Source of the DNA: Danio rerio
Taxonomy: Eukaryota; Chordata; Actinopteri; Cypriniformes; Danionidae
Direction: 5' to 3'
Assembly (NCBI RefSeq): GCF_049306965.1
Contig: NC_133180.1
Span: 27,994,501-28,058,500, forward strand
Length of the DNA stretch: 64,000 bases
The notes under the pieces are model-generated. The model worked only from the letters and a program-made list of their open reading frames with translations. It did not search any database and was not told where the DNA came from. The first letter of the stretch is position 1. Every line of letters starts with the position of its first letter. The translations under genes were made by a program, and so were the position numbers. Positions 60,223 to 64,000 of the stretch are shown here, piece by piece.

Positions 60223-60557
60223 CCATCAAGTATTCTATAATTCTAGCATTAAAATCAAGACTCTGTATTGCCGTACCAAGGCTGCAGCCGGCAGAATGAT
60301 ATGCAGCACCTGAAAATAGTTCCCAGCTTTTTACTTGTCAGTTTGTATATTTGCGTTCACTATTTACTTTTAATTAAATGTTTTATGTATGTGTTTTTGT
60401 CGTGTCTCTGTAATCTGTTGCATTGTAGAAGCTCTGTCACGAAAACAAATTACTTGTATGTATGAAAATACCTGTAACTTACAATAAAGCTCTTTCTGAT
60501 TCTTTGTACACTGTAAAAAAATTCCTGGTTGCCTTACATTTTTTTCAGACTGAATAA
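60223..60557 (+). repeat. 335-bp duplicated block, copy 1
   Basis: Same length and over 99 percent identical to 63132-63466 (three substitutions seen). It contains CTGCAGCCGGCAGAATGATA and a poly(A)-like end CAATAAAGCTCTTTCTGATT, which resembles the 3' end of a non-LTR retroelement. It is bracketed by a 149-bp direct repeat (60072-60220 and 60556-60704). The short frame over it (65 codons) has no known family. Confidence 0.85.
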
Positions 60558-60704
60558 TAAATTAATTAATTGGCCCAACCTGGCCATTAGATATAATCAT
60601 TAGTGTTTAGCCCTGTACAAGTCTAAATAATTATTCATAATGGTCTTAATAGGGTCTTAAAATGTCTTAAATTTGACTTGATAAAACCTACAGAAACCCT
60701 GGTG
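60556..60704 (+). repeat. 149-bp direct repeat flanking block copy 1
   Basis: Matches 60072-60220 with about four substitutions, including GGCCCAACCTGGCCATTAGA and CTACAGAAACCCTGGTG. The offset is exactly 484 bases (149 plus 335), so the block sits between two copies of its target. Confidence 0.85.
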
Positions 60705-61587
60705 AACATAATGTTCTACCTGTTTGGAAGGAAAAATATTGACTGAGCGCTTACCCAGTCATATGTTTCTAGACAAATTTTCCAGGTGGTCAGAGCCGAC
60801 TGCCTCTTGGGCAGCTCTCCTACATCATTATGTGAAACTCCTGTGGTCACATGTGAGCAAATGGGGACTCATCTGAAAACGTGATCACATGGGTTTCACA
60901 TAAAAATGTTCTGAAACCACATTTCACGTGTATTCTACATGTGATTTTAACATGTGTTTGCTTATGTGAAGCTCATGAAACTCCTGTGGTTTTACTGTAA
61001 GAGTACACATAAAAGTTAGTTAGACTCAGGTTATATTTTGTGTATAATCAGGACCACTGGTCTCGACCACCATTATTGTGGAAGAGTGAGACACGCAGAA
61101 GCAGCTGGAAGTTTCATGCAACATGTTATGCAATACCTTAATGACAATTACAGGGAGGTTATGCCTCTTTGAGGTGCTGCAAAGTTCAGGGGAAGTTATA
61201 TTATTTATTTGCAGAAGACTTGAGGGCTGTTTCTTTCAACTCTAGAGGATGGAACATTCACCATGATGCAACTGAAAATCCTAGAGATGTTACATGCAAA
61301 TTCACACTCACTATGAGTCAGAAAGACATATTGGAAGGTGATGGATTTCATGGAAGTGCTTGTTAGAAGCCATTTTGGCTTTTACAACAGCAGAAGTTAA
61401 ACCTGATCACCGCCAGAACAGATGCTGTTGATCAGCTTGGAAACAGTCATCCAGTGTTGTGTGTAGTGTGTAGTGTAGTGACTAATATATTCTGTGGCCT
61501 CATCTCTGGAGTTTGGCCCAGTACGTAGAATTAAGGCAGTTAAAAGTTCCACAAATCTCTCTAATTTAACCTGCATCAAACCTAAAG
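60705..61587 (+). other. loxl2 intron, stretch with CACATG words
   Basis: Contains several inverted CACATGTG/CACGTG-like words between 60,820 and 60,990 (GAAACTCCTGTGGT occurs twice). No element ends or exon recognised. Confidence 0.4.
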
Positions 61588-62753
61588 TAAGGTCCATAAA
61601 TATTTACACATTGACACAATTCTACATTTTTTGGCTTTACACCAACACAATGGATTTGAAGTGAAATGAACAAGATGTGCTTAAACTGCAGGCTGTCAGC
61701 TTAATTTGAGGGTATTTAGATCCAAGTCAGGTGAATGCTGTAGAAATTACTACAGTGTAAACATTGCCCTGCCACTTGTTAAGGGTCCAAAAGTAATTGG
61801 ACAGAATAATAATCATAAATCAAACTTTCACTTTTTACATGCCATACATGCCCACACCATGACAATACCACCACCATGCTTCACTGCTTAGGATCATGAG
61901 CAGTTCTTTTCTTTCTCCATAGTCTCCTCCTCCCATCACTCTGGTAAAAGTTGATCTTGATCTCATCTGTCCATAAGATGTTATTCCAGCACTGTGCTGC
62001 ATTTTTTAGAACTCTAATCTGGCCTACCTGTTTTTGAGGCTCACCAATGGTTTACATTTTGTGGTGAGCCCTCTGTATTCACTCTGGTGTTGTCTTCTCT
62101 TGATGGTTGACTCTGACACACATACACCTACCTCATTGAGAGTGTTCCTGATCTGGCCAAATGTTGTGAAGGGTGTTTTCTTCACCAGGGAAAGAATTCT
62201 TTGGTCATTCACCACATTTGTTAGCATGGTCCTCTGGATCTTTAGGTGTTGCTGAGCTCACTGGTGCGTTCTTTCTTTTTAAGAATGTTCTAAACAGTTG
62301 TTTTGGCCACACCTAATGTTTTTGCTATCTCTCTGATGGGTTTGTTTTGTTTTTTCAGCCTAAAAATGGCTTGCTTGATTGATAGTGACAGCTCTTTGGA
62401 TCTCAACTTGAGAGTTGACAGTAACAGATTCCAGATGCAAATAGCACACTTGACATGAACTCTGGACCTTTTATCTGCTCATTGTAATTAGGGTAATGAA
62501 AGAATAACACACACCTGGCCATGGAACAGCTTAGAAACCAATAGTCCAATTACTTTTGGACCCTTAACAAGTGGGAGGCACATATGCAAACTGTTGTAAT
62601 TCCTGATTTGGGTGTAAATACCCTCAAGTTAAAGCTGACAGTCAGCAGTTAAAGCACATCTTGTTTGTTTCATTTCAGATCTATTTTTTTGTTGTATAGA
62701 GTCAAAAATGTTTAAATTGTGTCAATGTTCAAATATTTATGGACCTAACTGTA
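61588..62753 (-). mobile_element. Tc1/mariner transposon, decayed (about 1.17 kb)
   Basis: Inverted ends: AAGGTCCATAAATATTTACA on the left, and its inverse TCAAATATTTATGGACCT near 62,746 ending ACTGTA. The inverted repeats extend about 40 bases (ACATTGACACAATT). The minus strand carries a broken Tc1 transposase (62024-62227 is the clearest part). Length fits a full Tc1 element of fish. Confidence 0.88.
62024..62227 (-). pseudogene. Tc1 transposase fragment
   Basis: The minus-strand frame contains QRILSLVKKTPFTTFGQIRN, VCVSESTIKRRQHQSEYRG and CKPLVSLKNR, the DNA-binding helix-turn-helix end of Tc1 transposases (typical text: VSKSTIKRRLHESGYRGR..KPLVSKKNR). The catalytic DDE part continues toward 61,800 in other frames and is decayed. 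Confidence 0.88.
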
Positions 62754-62997
62754 TATTATACAGATATTCCTAATATATCTAAAAGTGTATTTAAAATGTA
62801 AATGTTATACAGTATTTCCCTTATTAAATGTCATATTCCAGCTGCCAGCCCTTTCATTTAGACAACTAGAAGTGAAAGTGAAATTCTTTTAGGACTGAGA
62901 CAGAATTACAAGCTTTTTTAACAAATAGCATTAGATTTGGGCCTAATGGCTGTTAGGTTGAAAAATAACCCAAAAATAATACTTCAAGTAACACTAT

Positions 62998-62999
<2 letters not shown>

Positions 63000-63036
<37 letters not shown>
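63000..63036. repeat. Poly(T) tract, 37 bases
   Basis: Uninterrupted T run about 95 bases before block copy 2. Confidence 0.97.
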
Positions 63037-63037
<1 letters not shown>

Positions 63038-63131
63038 GAAATAAGCAGCTTGTTTCTCTGTAGTTACATTGTTTATTAAGAAAGATAGAAAATGCTATTT
63101 TCTATCGTTGCTATTTTCTAGGCTCATATGG

Positions 63132-63466
63132 CCATCAAGTATTCTATAATTCTAGCATTAAAATCAAGACTCTGTTTTGCCGTACCAAGGCTGCAGCCGG
63201 CAGAATGATATGCAGCACCTGAAAATAATTCCCAGCTTTTTACTTGTCAGTTTGTATATTTGCGTTCACTATTTACTTTTAATTAAATGTTTTATGTATG
63301 TGTTTTTGTCGTGTCTCTGTAATCTGTTGCATTGTAGAAGCTCTGTCACGAAAACAAATTACTTGTAGGTATGAAAATACCTGTAACTTACAATAAAGCT
63401 CTTTCTGATTCTTTGTACACTGTAAAAAAATTCCTGGTTGCCTTACATTTTTTTCAGACTGAATAA
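63132..63466 (+). repeat. 335-bp duplicated block, copy 2
   Basis: Partner of 60223-60557. Here the block runs into a complete TA-flanked MITE (63418-63627), whereas copy 1 stops inside that MITE, so copy 2 is the likely source. Confidence 0.85.
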
Positions 63467-63627
63467 AATTAACCTTATGAGTCCATTGAACTTATATTAT
63501 GTTAAACTGACTTAAAACAGCTTGTGTAACTTATAAATTTAAGTTAGAACATGATCAACTTAGTTTAGTTACAATTAATTAAAAACATGTTTTTATGATT
63601 AATTGATCATACAGTTTTTTTATAGTG
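63418..63627. mobile_element. TA-flanked MITE (210 bp)
   Basis: Inverted ends CACTGTAAAAAAATT and CAGTTTTTTTATAGTG, flanked by TA at 63416-63417 and 63628-63629. Tc1/mariner-type target; noncoding. Confidence 0.7.
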
Positions 63628-63629
63628 TA

Positions 63630-64000
63630 GGCAACATTGCTATCTGCCATCAGTCATCGTACGGCAAAGTTCCTTGATTTTCATGCCTATAAAATAGCAA
63701 CTTTTCATTTTTCATTGGTCTCAGTAAACAATGTAACTACAGAAGATTTCAGAGTCAAGTGTTAAACAGGAAAATATATTTCTTTGTGCAAGGTCCTAAT
63801 GGTCTAATGCAATTCCTTGATCGATGCTAAGCAAGGCTAAAAGTGCTCCCGCTAGACCTGAATATTGACTGAATAGGTTCAAAAATGATAAAACTCAATT
63901 GTTTGACGCTAGGGGAATTATAAAATAAGCCTATAAAAAGTGGAGGGTTGCTTTAAATACTCTATATTTCACCCATTTGTAATTTGTTCCGTTAGCAAGG
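63630..64000 (+). other. loxl2 intron, right edge of window
   Basis: No exon or repeat recognised. Confidence 0.4.

Noticed and set aside
60223-63466. The two 335-bp blocks as the paired terminal repeats of one large element
   Set aside because: The blocks lack the expected terminal bases and the sequence between them is a Tc1 element and ordinary intron DNA; copy 1 also has its own flanking 149-bp duplication.

Overview
The window reads as zebrafish (Danio rerio) or a very close Danio relative. It holds intron-rich vertebrate genes in an AT-rich background, several copies of the tRNA-derived DANA SINE that is characteristic of Danio, and a dense load of small hAT-, Tc1- and TTAA-type DNA transposons with intact ends and target-site duplications. 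All exon coordinates were read by eye from frame continuity, splice signals and protein-family knowledge; no alignment was run.

Layout, left to right. (1) 1-14,800: the last two coding exons of a netrin receptor of the UNC5D type (death domain and C-terminus) and a probable long 3' UTR, which carries a three-layer nest of DNA transposons. (2) 16,313-26,015: a complete ten-exon TNF-receptor-superfamily death receptor (418 aa: signal peptide, cysteine-rich domains, one membrane span, cytoplasmic death domain), closest in style to the TRAIL-receptor/haematopoietic death receptor group. It is followed by a roughly three-fold tandem duplication of its own 3' flank. (3) 33,474-40,058: a complete five-exon cyb561a3 gene (247 aa lysosomal ascorbate-dependent ferrireductase). 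Its third intron holds an 874-bp DNA transposon with inverted ends, a 9-bp target duplication and a decayed THAP zinc-finger exon. (4) 41,037-44,805: a solitary replication-dependent histone pair, H4 then H1, each with its own 3' stem-loop. (5) 48,719-50,050, minus strand: an intronless D1-class dopamine receptor of the D1C/D6 type, which mammals lack. (6) 53,498-64,000: the first two coding exons of loxl2 (signal peptide and first SRCR domain), then more than 8 kb of intron full of transposons and a near-identical 335-bp duplicated block.

The genes do not form a pathway. The order death receptor ... loxl2, with unc5d on the same side, recalls human chromosome 8p (TNFRSF10 cluster next to LOXL2 at 8p21; UNC5D at 8p12), so part of this is conserved synteny; cyb561a3, the histones and the dopamine receptor are fish-side arrangements. 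I saw no tRNA or rRNA gene, no CRISPR array and no prokaryotic feature. The most unusual items are the two independent THAP-exon relics inside DNA transposons, the tandemly duplicated death-receptor 3' flank, a possible unannotated promoter plus first exon near 45.9 kb, and the duplicated 335-bp block inserted within a 149-bp direct repeat.
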